NCBI RefSeq assembly: GCF_003217495.1
Contig: NZ_QJSW01000029.1
Coordinates: 1 to 61,274, forward strand
Length of the DNA: 61,274 bases
Source of the DNA: Paenibacillus barcinonensis
Lineage (GTDB): Bacteria > Bacillota > Bacilli > Paenibacillales > Paenibacillaceae
Direction of reading: 5' to 3'
Part shown: one piece after another, positions 8,217-17,177 of the stretch
Layout of the letters: each line of letters opens with the position of its first letter
How positions within the stretch are numbered: position 1 is the stretch's first letter
Translations under genes and position numbers: made by a program
The notes under the pieces: model-generated
Seen by the model: the letters and a program-made list of their open reading frames with translations, nothing else
The model's database searches: none
Told to the model about the DNA's origin: nothing

Positions 8217-9662
8217 ATGCTTGAACAAATAAAGGCCTTCCCGGATAACTTCTTATGGGGAGGAGCAACGGCCGCCAATCAATTGGAGGGTGCCTATCTT
8301 GAAGGAGGAAAAGGGTTAACCACGGTTGACCTGATTCCGATTGGGGCAAATCGTTTTCCGATCGCACTCGGAAATCTGGATTCATACGAACCCAAAGAAG
8401 GAGAATTCTATCCCTCGCATGAAGCGATTGATTTTTATCACCGGTACAAGGAAGATATTGCGTTATTCGCTGAAATGGGATTGAAGTGCCTCAGGCTTTC
8501 GGTGGCCTGGGCACGGATTTTCCCGAATGGGGATGACGCCGAGCCGAATGAGGCAGGGCTTCAATTCTATGATGATGTCTTCGACGAGCTGTTAAAGTAT
8601 AATATCCAACCTGTCGTAACAATCTGTCACTTTGATGTACCTGTAAGTCTGGTTCAGAATTATGGCGGCTGGAAAAATCGCAAGATGATCACTTTTTTTG
8701 AAACGTATGCGAAAACATTGTTTAACCGTTACAAGCACAAAGTGAAATATTGGATGACCTTTAACGAGATCAACATGCTGTTACATCTGCCTTACATTGG
8801 AGCAGGCGTTGTACTTCAGGAGGGTGAGGACAAGGAGCAGGTGCTCTATCAGGCAGCTCATCATGAGCTTGTTGCAAGTGCCTTGGCTGTCAAAGCTTGT
8901 CATGAGATCATTCCAGGCGCACAAATTGGATGTATGCTGGCAGCGGGGATGGTTTATCCTTATAGTTCGCATCCGGAAGATGTGTGGAAGGCGATGGATA
9001 AAGATCGCGAATCCTTCTTTTTTATCGACGTGCAGTCCAAAGGGGAGTACCCCGGATACACAAAGCGGTTTTTCAGAGAAAATAACATTTGTATTGAAAT
9101 GCAGCCGGAAGATGCCGACATCTTGAAGCAGCATACGGTCGATTATATTGGTTTCAGTTATTATGCAAGTCGTTGCACAAGTGCCGATCCTGAAGTGCTG
9201 AAGAACTCTACAGAAGGTAATGTTTTCGGTTCAGTGAAGAATCCGTATCTTGAAGCATCGGAGTGGGGCTGGACGATTGATCCCAAAGGACTTCGCATCA
9301 CATGCAACCAGCTTCATGACCGCTATGGTAAACCGCTATTTATTGTAGAAAATGGTCTTGGTGCAACCGATGTATTACTGGATAATGATACGGTTGAGGA
9401 TGATTATCGTATTGCCTATCTGAACAGCCACTTTGCCGAGATGGCCGAAGCAATTCAGGATGGTGTAGAGCTGATCGGTTACACGAGCTGGGGTCCGATT
9501 GACCTGGTTAGTGCAGGCACAGGAGAGATGAAAAAACGTTATGGCTACATCTATGTAGACAGAAATAATGATGGGAGCGGAACACTTCGACGTGTGCGAA
9601 AGAAAAGCTTCCATTGGTACAAAGAAGTCATTGCAAGCAATGGTGCACAATATTTCGGATGA
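8217..9662 (+). CDS. bglH: 6-phospho-beta-glucosidase (GH1)
   Basis: A 481-residue glycoside hydrolase family 1 enzyme. It has the N-terminal FPDNFLWGGATAANQLEG block, the acid/base glutamate in TFNEIN (about E184) and the nucleophile in IVENG (about E378). It hydrolyses the phosphorylated beta-glucosides delivered by the upstream BglP into glucose 6-phosphate and the aglycone. The ATG at 8217 has AGGAGG 9 bases upstream; the frame begins earlier at 8193 but those codons overlap the ribosome site itself. It lies 70 bases after bglP and is followed by a long hairpin, so licT-controlled readthrough should reach it. Confidence 0.93.
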   Translation: MLEQIKAFPDNFLWGGATAANQLEGAYLEGGKGLTTVDLIPIGANRFPIALGNLDSYEPKEGEFYPSHEAIDFYHRYKEDIALFAEMGLKCLRLSVAWARIFPNGDDAEPNEAGLQFYDDVFDELLKYNIQPVVTICHFDVPVSLVQNYGGWKNRKMITFFETYAKTLFNRYKHKVKYWMTFNEINMLLHLPYIGAGVVLQEGEDKEQVLYQAAHHELVASALAVKACHEIIPGAQIGCMLAAGMVYPYSSHPEDVWKAMDKDRESFFFIDVQSKGEYPGYTKRFFRENNICIEMQPEDADILKQHTVDYIGFSYYASRCTSADPEVLKNSTEGNVFGSVKNPYLEASEWGWTIDPKGLRITCNQLHDRYGKPLFIVENGLGATDVLLDNDTVEDDYRIAYLNSHFAEMAEAIQDGVELIGYTSWGPIDLVSAGTGEMKKRYGYIYVDRNNDGSGTLRRVRKKSFHWYKEVIASNGAQYFG

Positions 9663-9684
9663 AGATGCTTAGCTTAGGCCTGAA

Positions 9685-9732
9685 AGCAAACAAAGAACAT
9701 TCTCGTTATAACGGGATGTTCTTTGTTTGCTA
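9685..9732 (+). terminator. Hairpin terminator after bglH
   Basis: A near-perfect inverted repeat pairs AGCAAACAAAGAACAT with ATGTTCTTTGTTTGCT. There is no long T-run after it, but the 16-bp stem includes CTTTGTTT on its 3' arm. It may act in either direction. Confidence 0.7.
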
Positions 9733-10094
9733 AGGAGCATATTTGACCAGTGATGGAGTAACTTATATAATTTATTAATGTAGAAAATCTTGTAAACTAA
9801 AGTGGGGAAGTGGCCAGTCATGAAGAAAAGTCACTTGTGTCTATATCTTTCGGATATGGATACGCCACTGCGATATGTTTCCAGAATCCATTAAATACAT
9901 GTCAAGGCATTCCCAGAAGTGCAGAGTTGATCGTGACCTCATTGGAATTTTGGCAGCCAATTCGTAAAATTAAAATAAAGAGTATCTAATAGAACTATGG
10001 AGCGTCTATTGTATAGAGGCTCCATGGTTTTTCATTTATTTGTGTACTGTTGTCAAAGAGATGTCGTTCGTTCTTACGCTTGAACGGATGGGGC
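9733..10094. other. Gene-poor spacer between bglH and the protease gene
   Basis: No convincing gene is seen. An AT-rich box (TTATATAATTTATT) near 9763 could be a promoter. A 24-codon frame at 9820-9894 (MKKSHLCLYLSDMDTP...) has a loose purine stretch before it, but nothing else supports translation. A terminator hairpin sits at 9994-10035. Confidence 0.5.
9994..10035 (+). terminator. Rho-independent terminator
   Basis: CTATGGAGCGTCTAT pairs with ATAGAGGCTCCATGG and is followed by TTTTTC. It reads on the plus strand and lies beyond the 3' end of the minus-strand protease. Confidence 0.75.
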
Positions 10095-11255
10095 TCAGGG
10101 TACTTGCAAGCTCTGATATGCATTAAGTCTTCCATAGGTCCAATAGATGCCGGAACCCGAGACCGGGTCTGAGGCGAAGCATAATGCATCTCGAATTTGT
10201 GCATTGTTTTTCCCTCTCGATGCGAGCAGTGCTGCTACGCCGGCAACTTGCGGCGCTGCCATTGACGTTCCGCTAAGATAGGCATATGAGCTGCCCAGAT
10301 AGGTGGAAAGGATCGCATCCCCTGGTGCTGCTATATCAACCCAGGAGCCATAATTGGAAAAGTTGGATTTCAGGTCATACGAGTTGGTGGAGGCAACTGC
10401 AATGACGTTGGGGTATGATGCAGGAACGATAGGGTAGGATGTGTTATCATTGCCTGCTGCTGCAATAATGACAGCTCCGTGATCCCATGCATACTGAACA
10501 GCGGCCTGAAGGAACGCATCTCCTGTTGGTCCGCCCAGGCTGAGATTCACGACTTGAACTCCGTTATTTGCTGCAAATACAAGCCCATTGCCCACGTTGC
10601 CAATTGTGCCTTGGCCGTTATTATCCAGCACACGAAGCGGCACAATGGAAGCGAGTGGTGCTGTACCTGCGATACCAACGCCATTATTGGTTATGGAAGC
10701 GGCAATGCCAGCAACATGTGTACCATGACCATTTCCATCTTCAGGGATGTTGTCGTAATCAACATAATCGTAACCGGGCAGAAGTTTGGCGGCCAGCTCA
10801 GGATGGTTTAACTGCACTCCTGTATCAATGATGGCGATTTTAATGGAGCTGCTGCTCTGAGTGATGTCCCATGCAGCTGGAGTGTTAATTTTGTTCAAAT
10901 TGTACTGATAAGGAAAGAATGGATCGTTGGGTGTAAACGAAGCATTAACGAGATAGTTGGGATGTGCATGTTCTATGAGCTCGTGATGCTTGTAATATTT
11001 CAGCATGCGGTGCATGGGGATGCGAGATTCAACTCGGTACCATCCCAGATTTTCATAGGTTTCAGCGACTTTGCACCTGCTCTTCCGATGAAGGGTGTGC
11101 ATCTGATCAGCGGTTGTGCCTTCCTTGAACTTGAGTAGCAGCTGATGAGGGGCGTGGGGATCGAATGTACTTGCAGCTTTTTGGTCTGCATATCGAAGAG
11201 TGAACCAGGTGGAGAACAAAATGATAACTGCTGAGAAGCCAAACCATAACCACAT
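10095..11255 (-). CDS. S8 family serine peptidase (subtilisin-like), signal-anchored
   Basis: A 386-residue subtilase. A single hydrophobic N-terminal segment (WFGFSAVIILFSTWFTL) acts as a signal peptide or membrane anchor. A propeptide-like region follows (to about residue 105), then the catalytic domain with D144 (AIIDTGVQ), H177 (GHGTHVAG), the oxyanion N269 (AAAGND) and S331 (SGTSMAAP). It is probably exported and active at the cell surface or outside. The start at 11255 is chosen for AAAGGAG 10 bases upstream and because the anchor begins there; the frame could extend 28 residues further without a ribosome site. The catalytic domain resembles thermitase-like enzymes. Confidence 0.92.
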   Translation of the reverse strand: MWLWFGFSAVIILFSTWFTLRYADQKAASTFDPHAPHQLLLKFKEGTTADQMHTLHRKSRCKVAETYENLGWYRVESRIPMHRMLKYYKHHELIEHAHPNYLVNASFTPNDPFFPYQYNLNKINTPAAWDITQSSSSIKIAIIDTGVQLNHPELAAKLLPGYDYVDYDNIPEDGNGHGTHVAGIAASITNNGVGIAGTAPLASIVPLRVLDNNGQGTIGNVGNGLVFAANNGVQVVNLSLGGPTGDAFLQAAVQYAWDHGAVIIAAAGNDNTSYPIVPASYPNVIAVASTNSYDLKSNFSNYGSWVDIAAPGDAILSTYLGSSYAYLSGTSMAAPQVAGVAALLASRGKNNAQIRDALCFASDPVSGSGIYWTYGRLNAYQSLQVP

Positions 11256-11409
11256 GCTTGGTTTACTCCTTTCAGATTTGGATGGATGATACGCCTTATC
11301 GTATGCGCAGTCTATCAGAATGCGAGGGCCTTCTCTCAAAATGGTCGGGAGTATAGAGTTGATTGGTAGGTTTGTGTAAGCTCTTCAAGAAGAGAGGAGC
11401 AGCTCGAAA

Positions 11410-11955
11410 ATGAGAATGAAGGGAAGGGATGTTTTGACAGAAGTTCACATGAAGCCTGTAGTAAAGCCTGTTCAATCCAACGAGATTGAGGAGGTGATTG
11501 AGTTTGCCATGCGTGTACGCGCCGAGGTGTTTCCCATGATTGATCCGAGCGTACTTCCTAAGGACTTTCAGCATTTTACCGAACAGTACCTGGATCGTGA
11601 CGACGCCATTTTTCTTGTTGCCCGGTTGGGGGGAAAAGGAGTTGTTGGTTCCATCGGCGTTGTACCTTATGATGCACGTATCGAGGCCATTGAGGGCCGT
11701 TACCCGGTTGATGCCGCAGCTGAGATTGTAAAATGTTATGTTGATCCTGCCTACCGCAGGTATGGCATCGGTTCACTATTAGTACAAGAACTTGAACAGT
11801 TTGTAACCGGAATGCGGTATACAACGTTATATCTGCATACCCATCGTTTTCTACCTGGGGCTGTGGATTTTTGGGAACGTCAAGGATTCACATGTATTGC
11901 GGAAGAGCAGAATGAGTGGCAAATTGTGCATATGGACAAGCCCAGCAATTTTTAG
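11410..11955 (+). CDS. GNAT family N-acetyltransferase
   Basis: A 181-residue protein with a GNAT fold. The acetyl-CoA loop is in VDPAYRRYGIGSLLVQELE (R-R-Y-G-I-G), after the strand AAEIVKCYV. The C-terminal region PGAVDFWERQGF is the usual motif B end. The acceptor is unknown. The start at 11410 follows GAGAGGAG by about 10 bases; ATGs at 11416 and 11449 are alternatives and the N-terminus is uncertain by up to 13 residues. It is divergent from the S8 protease and lies 155 bases from its start, so the two promoters share that spacer. Confidence 0.85.
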   Translation: MRMKGRDVLTEVHMKPVVKPVQSNEIEEVIEFAMRVRAEVFPMIDPSVLPKDFQHFTEQYLDRDDAIFLVARLGGKGVVGSIGVVPYDARIEAIEGRYPVDAAAEIVKCYVDPAYRRYGIGSLLVQELEQFVTGMRYTTLYLHTHRFLPGAVDFWERQGFTCIAEEQNEWQIVHMDKPSNF

Positions 11956-12075
11956 ATCAGAGAGATGTAAGAATGTAAACAAATTTGATATACGAACACC
12001 TGATGAACATGGGCAATTTGTAGTCAGGGGAATCATACCGTTTCAGACAGAGAATGCAATTGGGGGAAAACACAG

Positions 12076-12936
12076 ATGAAGAGCATAACACGAAAAATAG
12101 TATTTATTGATATTGATGGAACGTTGGTTAATGACGATGGCAGCATCCCTGTGTCTGCACAAGAAGCGTGTAAACAAGCGCGTAAGAACGGACATCTGCT
12201 GTATTTGTGCACGGGTCGCTCCAAGGCAGAAATTTACGACTCCATCTGGGAGATTGGATTTGACGGATTAATTGGTGCAGGTGGAGGGTATGTAGAGTAC
12301 GGAAATGAGGTCTTATATCATAAAAAGGTAACGGATGCAGATGTTCGTCATATGGTCGATTTTTTCAATGAACACGGGATTGATTTCTATCTTGAATCCA
12401 ATTCGGCCCTGTATGCCAGCAGCAATCTTCAAGCGCATCTGGAGCGCCGAATCTATGGTGATGTTGAGAATGACCCGGCTGCACGAGCGAAAAAGGAAAC
12501 GAAACCGCATCCGTTTATTACCGGATTAACCTACGGTGAAGCGGATCTGTACAAGAATGATGTCAACAAGGTGTGCTTTCTGGAAAGTCCGGTGGTTCCG
12601 TTTGAACGGATCAAACAGGAGTTTGAGGGCAAGTTTGAAGTCATTCAGTGTACGGTGCCTGTCTTTGGAGAGGGCAGCGGTGAGCTGATGATCCCTGGTA
12701 TTCACAAAGCGATTGCCATCGCGGATCTGCTGGAGCATCTGGGCATGTCGCGAGAAGATACACTGGCGATTGGAGATGGCATGAATGATGCCGAGATGCT
12801 GGAATTCTGTGCAGTAGGTATAGCGATGGGCAATGCCAAACCGGGGCTGAAAGAAATTGCTGACGACATCACAGCCTCTGTCGAAGAAGATGGATTGTAT
12901 CATAGCTTTGTGAAGTATGGCTTGATCAGGGAATAA
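12076..12936 (+). CDS. Cof-type HAD-IIB phosphatase
   Basis: A 286-residue haloacid-dehalogenase superfamily protein. Motif I is FIDIDGTL near residue 12, motif II is the Thr of YLCTGRS, and motif IV is LAIGDGMNDAEML with VGIAMGNA after it. A mixed cap domain lies between about residues 85 and 190. Family members hydrolyse sugar phosphates, FMN or pyridoxal phosphate with low specificity in the cytoplasm; this one's substrate is unknown. The preceding bases (TTGGGGGAAAACACAG) give a purine-rich ribosome site. The gene stands 120 bases after the acetyltransferase and 34 bases before a small ORF that may be cotranscribed. Confidence 0.88.
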   Translation: MKSITRKIVFIDIDGTLVNDDGSIPVSAQEACKQARKNGHLLYLCTGRSKAEIYDSIWEIGFDGLIGAGGGYVEYGNEVLYHKKVTDADVRHMVDFFNEHGIDFYLESNSALYASSNLQAHLERRIYGDVENDPAARAKKETKPHPFITGLTYGEADLYKNDVNKVCFLESPVVPFERIKQEFEGKFEVIQCTVPVFGEGSGELMIPGIHKAIAIADLLEHLGMSREDTLAIGDGMNDAEMLEFCAVGIAMGNAKPGLKEIADDITASVEEDGLYHSFVKYGLIRE

Positions 12937-12970
12937 ATATTTTTGAGCGCAGAGAAAGGGAGCTGAGTAC

Positions 12971-13120
12971 ATGTTCGAAGGCATGAAAGTGGAATTTGAG
13001 ATTAGTGCTTGGGGACATGCATTGAGTCAAGATGCCGGGGATTTTTTTCAAAAACATGAAATGCTGAGAATACGTATTTTGCCTAAAGAAACAGACGGCA
13101 ACCTAACCTATCTGGGCTAA
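12971..13120 (+). CDS. Small hypothetical protein (49 aa)
   Basis: A 49-codon frame beginning MFEGMKVEFEISAWG and ending NLTYLG. A good ribosome site, AAAGGGAGC, lies about 7 bases before the ATG, and it starts 34 bases after the HAD gene. The charged and hydrophobic residues alternate as in a small soluble domain. I do not recognise it; it could also be the N-terminal remnant of a longer gene, since the next frame downstream is broken. Confidence 0.45.
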   Translation: MFEGMKVEFEISAWGHALSQDAGDFFQKHEMLRIRILPKETDGNLTYLG

Positions 13121-13194
13121 CGATCTTATAAACGGATCAACTGTATTATCATAGGGTGTCAGGGTAAACAAATCGTAGTTGATGAAAATTCAAA

Positions 13195-13428
13195 ATGCAG
13201 TTCATAGAGGAGCAGCCGCAACTGCTTCTTTTTGAATGTACCTTATTATCGGAGAGCTGGAAAATTACAGTTGCCGGGAATACTAAAACATTGGAATAGT
13301 CAGATAAATTCTGTGAAGTTATCAATGAGACAAAGCAATTATCAGCTTTACGTCAGTTTATTCATGGCATCGTTGAGACAAGAGCAGTATATAAGGCGTT
13401 ACCCGATGCCATGGGCGGATATCAATAA
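13195..13428 (+). pseudogene. Broken ORF with in-frame amber stop
   Basis: One reading frame runs 77 codons from an ATG at 13195 to TAA at 13426, interrupted only by TAG at 13297-13299. Both halves look like protein: QPQLLLFECTLLSESWKITV before the stop and FCEVINETKQLSALRQFIHG after it. There is no clear ribosome site. It may be a decayed small gene of the accessory type. No family is recognised. Confidence 0.4.
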
Positions 13429-13460
13429 AGGATATAATTGTAAATTTTATCTATAATGGT

Positions 13461-13487
13461 TAACATCTGATCCCGTCTGACCGATAT
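13461..13487 (+). promoter_or_regulatory. Sigma-D type promoter of the yjfB-like gene
   Basis: TAAC (13461-13464), 14 bases, then GACCGATAT (13479-13487) resembles the motility sigma consensus TAAA-N15-GCCGATAT. A start near 13495 would give a leader of about 40 bases ahead of a gene whose family is linked to motility. Confidence 0.6.
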
Positions 13488-13535
13488 AATAGGAGGTACA
13501 TCAACTGTCAAGACGTTGTGAAAGGAGTGCAGATC

Positions 13536-13718
13536 ATGGATATTGCAGCATTATCAATGGGCATGAGTCAGGCCACAACAGCGCAAGCAGCAAGTCTCCA
13601 AGTCATGTCAATGGCCAAAGATATGGCTCAGCAGCAAGGTCAGCAGATGGCTGAGATGTTAAAATCAATGCCCGCTCCTCACCCCAATCTGGGCGGTAGC
13701 TTGGATATTTCCGTATAG
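13536..13718 (+). CDS. YjfB-family putative motility protein
   Basis: A 60-residue protein starting MDIAALSMGMSQATTAQAAS, then a Met/Gln-rich helix and the tail HPNLGGSLDISV. This matches the short YjfB family, in which B. subtilis members are expressed with motility genes. The molecular role is unknown. The start at 13536 follows AAAGGAG by 9 bases; a frame from 13518 would overlap that site. A sigma-D type promoter lies just upstream, which independently supports the family call. Confidence 0.8.
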   Translation: MDIAALSMGMSQATTAQAASLQVMSMAKDMAQQQGQQMAEMLKSMPAPHPNLGGSLDISV

Positions 13719-13774
13719 CCGAGCTCAGATTGCAGTACAACGCAAGCTTTTTGGTTGTTATCAAACATGCAGCA

Positions 13775-13832
13775 AGCAAAACCCCGTGCAGCTTCAATTC
13801 ACAAGAATTGGGGCTGTTCGGGGTTTGCTCTG
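13775..13832. terminator. Bidirectional hairpin between convergent genes
   Basis: GCAAAACCCCG at one end pairs with CGGGGTTTGC at the other, with an inner CAATT/AATTG pair. It lies between the convergent yjfB-like and HAD genes and could end both transcripts. Confidence 0.6.
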
Positions 13833-13877
13833 TCACACAGAATGTTGATTCAATGCACACGTCAATCGGTTCCGCAA

Positions 13878-14627
13878 TTAGAGTGAGCCGGATAAGTTCG
13901 GGGCAGGGCTTTCAAAAGGCAGTGTATCCTTCATTGTCCACAGCTCGTCATAACTGGAGACTTGCAGATCGGCTTGGGACAGATTCTGGTTTCCTGAGCC
14001 TGGATTGCGATAGCCAATGCAGCGCATACTCGCACTCTTGGCAGCCTGTACGCCGTTACGTGAATCTTCTATGACCAGGCAATTCGCTGGTGATATGCCG
14101 ATCTGTTTGGCTGCTGCAATGAAAATATCCGGCGCCGGTTTTCCGTGTTCAACCTCCTCGCCCGTCATGCGTACTTCAAAGTACGGCGCCAACCCTGTTT
14201 TGTCCATAATCAGATCAATCAGGGCGCGGGGGGATGAGGAAGCAACAGCAATGGGGATGCGCTGCTCATGCAGCCACTGTACCCATCGTTCTACGCCAGG
14301 CATAGGCGTAAGTCCGGGATGGGCAAGCATTTGTTCCATAACCTGCTGCTGATGATAGACAAGAATCTCCTCCAGCGGTGTGTTAACCTGATATTTGTCA
14401 ATGACCTGCTGCCACATGGATTCAAGCGTTACCCCCACAAACGAATGATGCTCCTGGATGGTAACGTCTGCACCGAAATGATGAAATGAACTCCGCTCAA
14501 TCTCAAAATAGATCGGTTCACTGTCAATCAGTACGCCATCCATATCAAAAATGACCGCCTGAATGGGTGCATGCCCATCCTCATTGATATTCCTATCCAG
14601 ACATCCAGTCTCATGGTTTGCTGTCAT
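13878..14627 (-). CDS. HAD-IA phosphatase, beta-phosphoglucomutase-like
   Basis: A 249-residue HAD protein. Motif I is VIFDMDGVLIDSEP, motif II is the Ser of VASSSPR, motif III is the Lys of HGKPAPD and motif IV is VIEDSRNG. A helical cap lies between about residues 40 and 105. Members act on phosphorylated sugars as phosphatases or mutases. The start follows AGGAGGAAGCAGC. It is the last gene of a minus-strand set (MFS, aminotransferase, dehydrogenase, this), 96 bases after the dehydrogenase, which suggests it removes phosphate from, or isomerises, an intermediate of the same pathway. Confidence 0.85.
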   Translation of the reverse strand: MTANHETGCLDRNINEDGHAPIQAVIFDMDGVLIDSEPIYFEIERSSFHHFGADVTIQEHHSFVGVTLESMWQQVIDKYQVNTPLEEILVYHQQQVMEQMLAHPGLTPMPGVERWVQWLHEQRIPIAVASSSPRALIDLIMDKTGLAPYFEVRMTGEEVEHGKPAPDIFIAAAKQIGISPANCLVIEDSRNGVQAAKSASMRCIGYRNPGSGNQNLSQADLQVSSYDELWTMKDTLPFESPAPNLSGSL

Positions 14628-14723
14628 GCTGCTTCCTCCTTCTGAATGATGTGCTCCTGTATTCTGTAAATCCAGTGTATCTGCTTTTGATTCAGCATTC
14701 CAGCCATAAGTCCGCGAAGAGAG

Positions 14724-15761
14724 TTAATTCGATTGCAGCACAACCTTGATCGCGCTGGATGAAGCCTGCAATGTGCGTCCTTGAATATCACATCCAAGTG
14801 TGCGAAATGCTTCTTCATAATCTTGCAGAGCGAAGGAGTGGGTAATGATTTTTTTGGCGGGTATAATCTGCTGCTCGATCATGTAATGTGCTGTTGCGAA
14901 TGTTCCAAGTGAATCAATGGAGCCGATGATTTTTAAGCTGCGGTCCACCACTTCCTTCGGATTGAAGGAGGTATTTCCGTCTCGCAAACCAACCAGCATC
15001 AAATAGCCCCCGCTTGCAAGCTGGGATAACACTTGTGTGCCCACAACGCCAGTCGTATCCACAATCATGTCGACTTGCCCGGTTGAAGGAGCGATGTCTG
15101 CGATGGCCTGTTCGAAGGAGGAATGAACCTGCCAGCGGTCTGGTGCAATGGAGCCTGCAATAGCAAGACGTTCTTCCGAGATATCAACAATACTGCCGGT
15201 TACTCCTTTGGAAGCGAGGGCATAGCTGTACAGAATGCCAATCGGCCCGGCCCCGAGAATAATGGTTCTGAAATTCGGTAACAGATGAATCTGGTTGATA
15301 CCTGTCAGCATGCAGCTTAGCGGCTCGGTTAACGTAGCTTCTTCATAGCTCACATGGTCTTTTAATTTGTATAAAAAGCGATCTTCCGTCACGTAATAAT
15401 CTGTAAACGTTCCATCTGCACTTACACCCGTTTCCGTAATGGATTTATGAGTACAGTGGTTCTGTCGGCCTGTTCTGCACATCTCACATTGGCCACAGTA
15501 ATACGTAGGATCAATGACGACACGATCTCCCGGCTGCAGTGTGGTAACAGCAGAGCCGACAGCAATCACTTCACCTGCTGATTCATGGCCTAGGATGACG
15601 GAAGGGGATGCATGATATTTTCCGCTAACAATGCCCAGATCCGTACCACATACACCGGTTGCTTTGATACGGACAAGGACCTGGTTATCTCTGGTGATTA
15701 CGGGAACGGGACGTTCCTCCAGCGCAACATCCCATGCGGATTTATAGACTAAGGCAAGCAT
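14724..15761 (-). CDS. Zinc-dependent medium-chain alcohol/polyol dehydrogenase
   Basis: A 345-residue MDR-family enzyme. Catalytic zinc ligands are C38 in GVCGTD and the His-Glu pair of LGHESAGEV. The structural zinc site is CGQCEMCRTGRQNHC. The Rossmann loop is ILGAGPIG and an acidic residue follows in SIVDIS, which favours NAD. The family oxidises alcohols or polyols in the cytoplasm; L-threonine and sorbitol dehydrogenases are close types. The start follows TAGGAGG. It lies between the aminotransferase and the HAD gene and probably shares their transcript. The substrate is not known. Confidence 0.87.
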   Translation of the reverse strand: MLALVYKSAWDVALEERPVPVITRDNQVLVRIKATGVCGTDLGIVSGKYHASPSVILGHESAGEVIAVGSAVTTLQPGDRVVIDPTYYCGQCEMCRTGRQNHCTHKSITETGVSADGTFTDYYVTEDRFLYKLKDHVSYEEATLTEPLSCMLTGINQIHLLPNFRTIILGAGPIGILYSYALASKGVTGSIVDISEERLAIAGSIAPDRWQVHSSFEQAIADIAPSTGQVDMIVDTTGVVGTQVLSQLASGGYLMLVGLRDGNTSFNPKEVVDRSLKIIGSIDSLGTFATAHYMIEQQIIPAKKIITHSFALQDYEEAFRTLGCDIQGRTLQASSSAIKVVLQSN

Positions 15762-15820
15762 GATAAAACCTCCTAATCAGTTATAGTTGCTGCATATGTG
15801 CAGGGTATCTTTAAACGTAT

Positions 15821-17059
15821 TTAATGCACGCTTGCCAGAACCGAGTCCAATCGGTCAACAATCTCAACAAGTTCTTCCTCCGTTGTGGTCAGGGCTGGCC
15901 GGACTTTAACAACGTTACCGAAGCCATAACGTGAACTGCGCAGAATCAGGTGCTGATCTGTAAAAGCGCGATCAATGATAGCATTGGTTTTGGGTGTATC
16001 CGGTTCGTTCTGATCACCGACAATTTCCAGCCCCCACATCAGACCGACACCGCGTGCTTCACCAATGATCGGGTATTTCTGCGCAAGCTCTTGCAGCAAG
16101 CTTTCGAGCAAAATGCCTTTGCGTTTCACCGCATCCAGAAAGCCGGGCTCAGAGACAACCTCCAGCGTGGATTTGGCTGCAGTAACCGAAATCAGATTAC
16201 TTCCAGAGGTGAAGGAGTGCTCGTGTTTCTCCAGCACATTCAATCGGGATTGCATCAGTACAGCAGCTACGGGTACTCCGATGCCTCCCAGACCTTTGGC
16301 AAGTGTAATCATGTCAGGACGGATATCAAACAGCTCGCTGGCAAACATGGTGCCTGTCCGTCCGATTCCTGTCTGGACTTCATCGGCAATAAGCAGCATG
16401 TTGTTCTCATCACATAGCTTTCGAATACGTTGGAAGTATCCAAGTGGAGGCATGATGTTGCCGCCATTTCCGAGAATTGGCTCAATGATCATGCAGGCAA
16501 CGGAGCCTGAACTTGCGTAGTCGATTGCATCTGATATGGCTTCAACACACTGATAGCCACATTCGCTGCTCTTGCTTTTGAACGGGCACCGGTAACAATA
16601 CGGGGCGGGTACATGAACTGCATTGGCGGCAGAGGAGTTGGGGAAACGTTTGCGTCTGAAGGCATTGCCTGAGATGCCCGTTGCAAATTGGGTCTGCCCA
16701 TGGTGAGAGAGATACAGGCTGACGATATCTGTTGAGCCTGTATACTTTTGAGCTATTTTCGTTGCGCACTCATTGGCTGTGGACCCGGTAATATCCCGCA
16801 TCCATCCGGCATCAATATCGTTTGGAGCATATTCGATCAAGTGATCCAGCACCTCATTGACATAAGGTTCGGTGAAGGAGGAAGACATATGGGTAAGATT
16901 GCCGACCTGTTCCTGAATTTTATGGACGACATGTGGGTGATTGTAACCCAGTGACAGGTTAAACGTGCCTGAGACGCCGTCAAGGTATTCCACACCTGCA
17001 TCGTCAATCAACTTAATCCCTTTTCCGACTGTGAAGCGGTTGTTGGTTAAAGTCTGCAT
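15821..17059 (-). CDS. Class III PLP-dependent aminotransferase
   Basis: A 412-residue aminotransferase. The PLP-binding lysine is in ITLAKGLGG, preceded by the acidic LIADEVQTG block; the cofactor pocket has EPILGNGGN and TGSTANE. A Cys-rich insert, CYRCPF...ECGYQC, is typical of one branch of this family. It would transfer an amino group between an omega-amine or amino sugar and a keto acid. The start at 17059 is set by GGAGG 7 bases upstream; an upstream in-frame ATG at 17143 has no such site. It lies 119 bases after the MFS gene and 59 bases before the dehydrogenase gene. Confidence 0.87.
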   Translation of the reverse strand: MQTLTNNRFTVGKGIKLIDDAGVEYLDGVSGTFNLSLGYNHPHVVHKIQEQVGNLTHMSSSFTEPYVNEVLDHLIEYAPNDIDAGWMRDITGSTANECATKIAQKYTGSTDIVSLYLSHHGQTQFATGISGNAFRRKRFPNSSAANAVHVPAPYCYRCPFKSKSSECGYQCVEAISDAIDYASSGSVACMIIEPILGNGGNIMPPLGYFQRIRKLCDENNMLLIADEVQTGIGRTGTMFASELFDIRPDMITLAKGLGGIGVPVAAVLMQSRLNVLEKHEHSFTSGSNLISVTAAKSTLEVVSEPGFLDAVKRKGILLESLLQELAQKYPIIGEARGVGLMWGLEIVGDQNEPDTPKTNAIIDRAFTDQHLILRSSRYGFGNVVKVRPALTTTEEELVEIVDRLDSVLASVH

Positions 17060-17177
17060 GCGATTTCCTCCAATATAATGGTGTACAAGCTGGGGTAAAC
17101 TACACGAATTTCTTCCGGATGGGCTCTGCATCACCCCTTTCAAGATTTCATGTAAAAATATTGTGATGTGCTTAAAC

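Noticed and set aside
10479..10811. Plus-strand ORF opposite the S8 protease
   Set aside because: The minus strand encodes the full catalytic triad in the same stretch.
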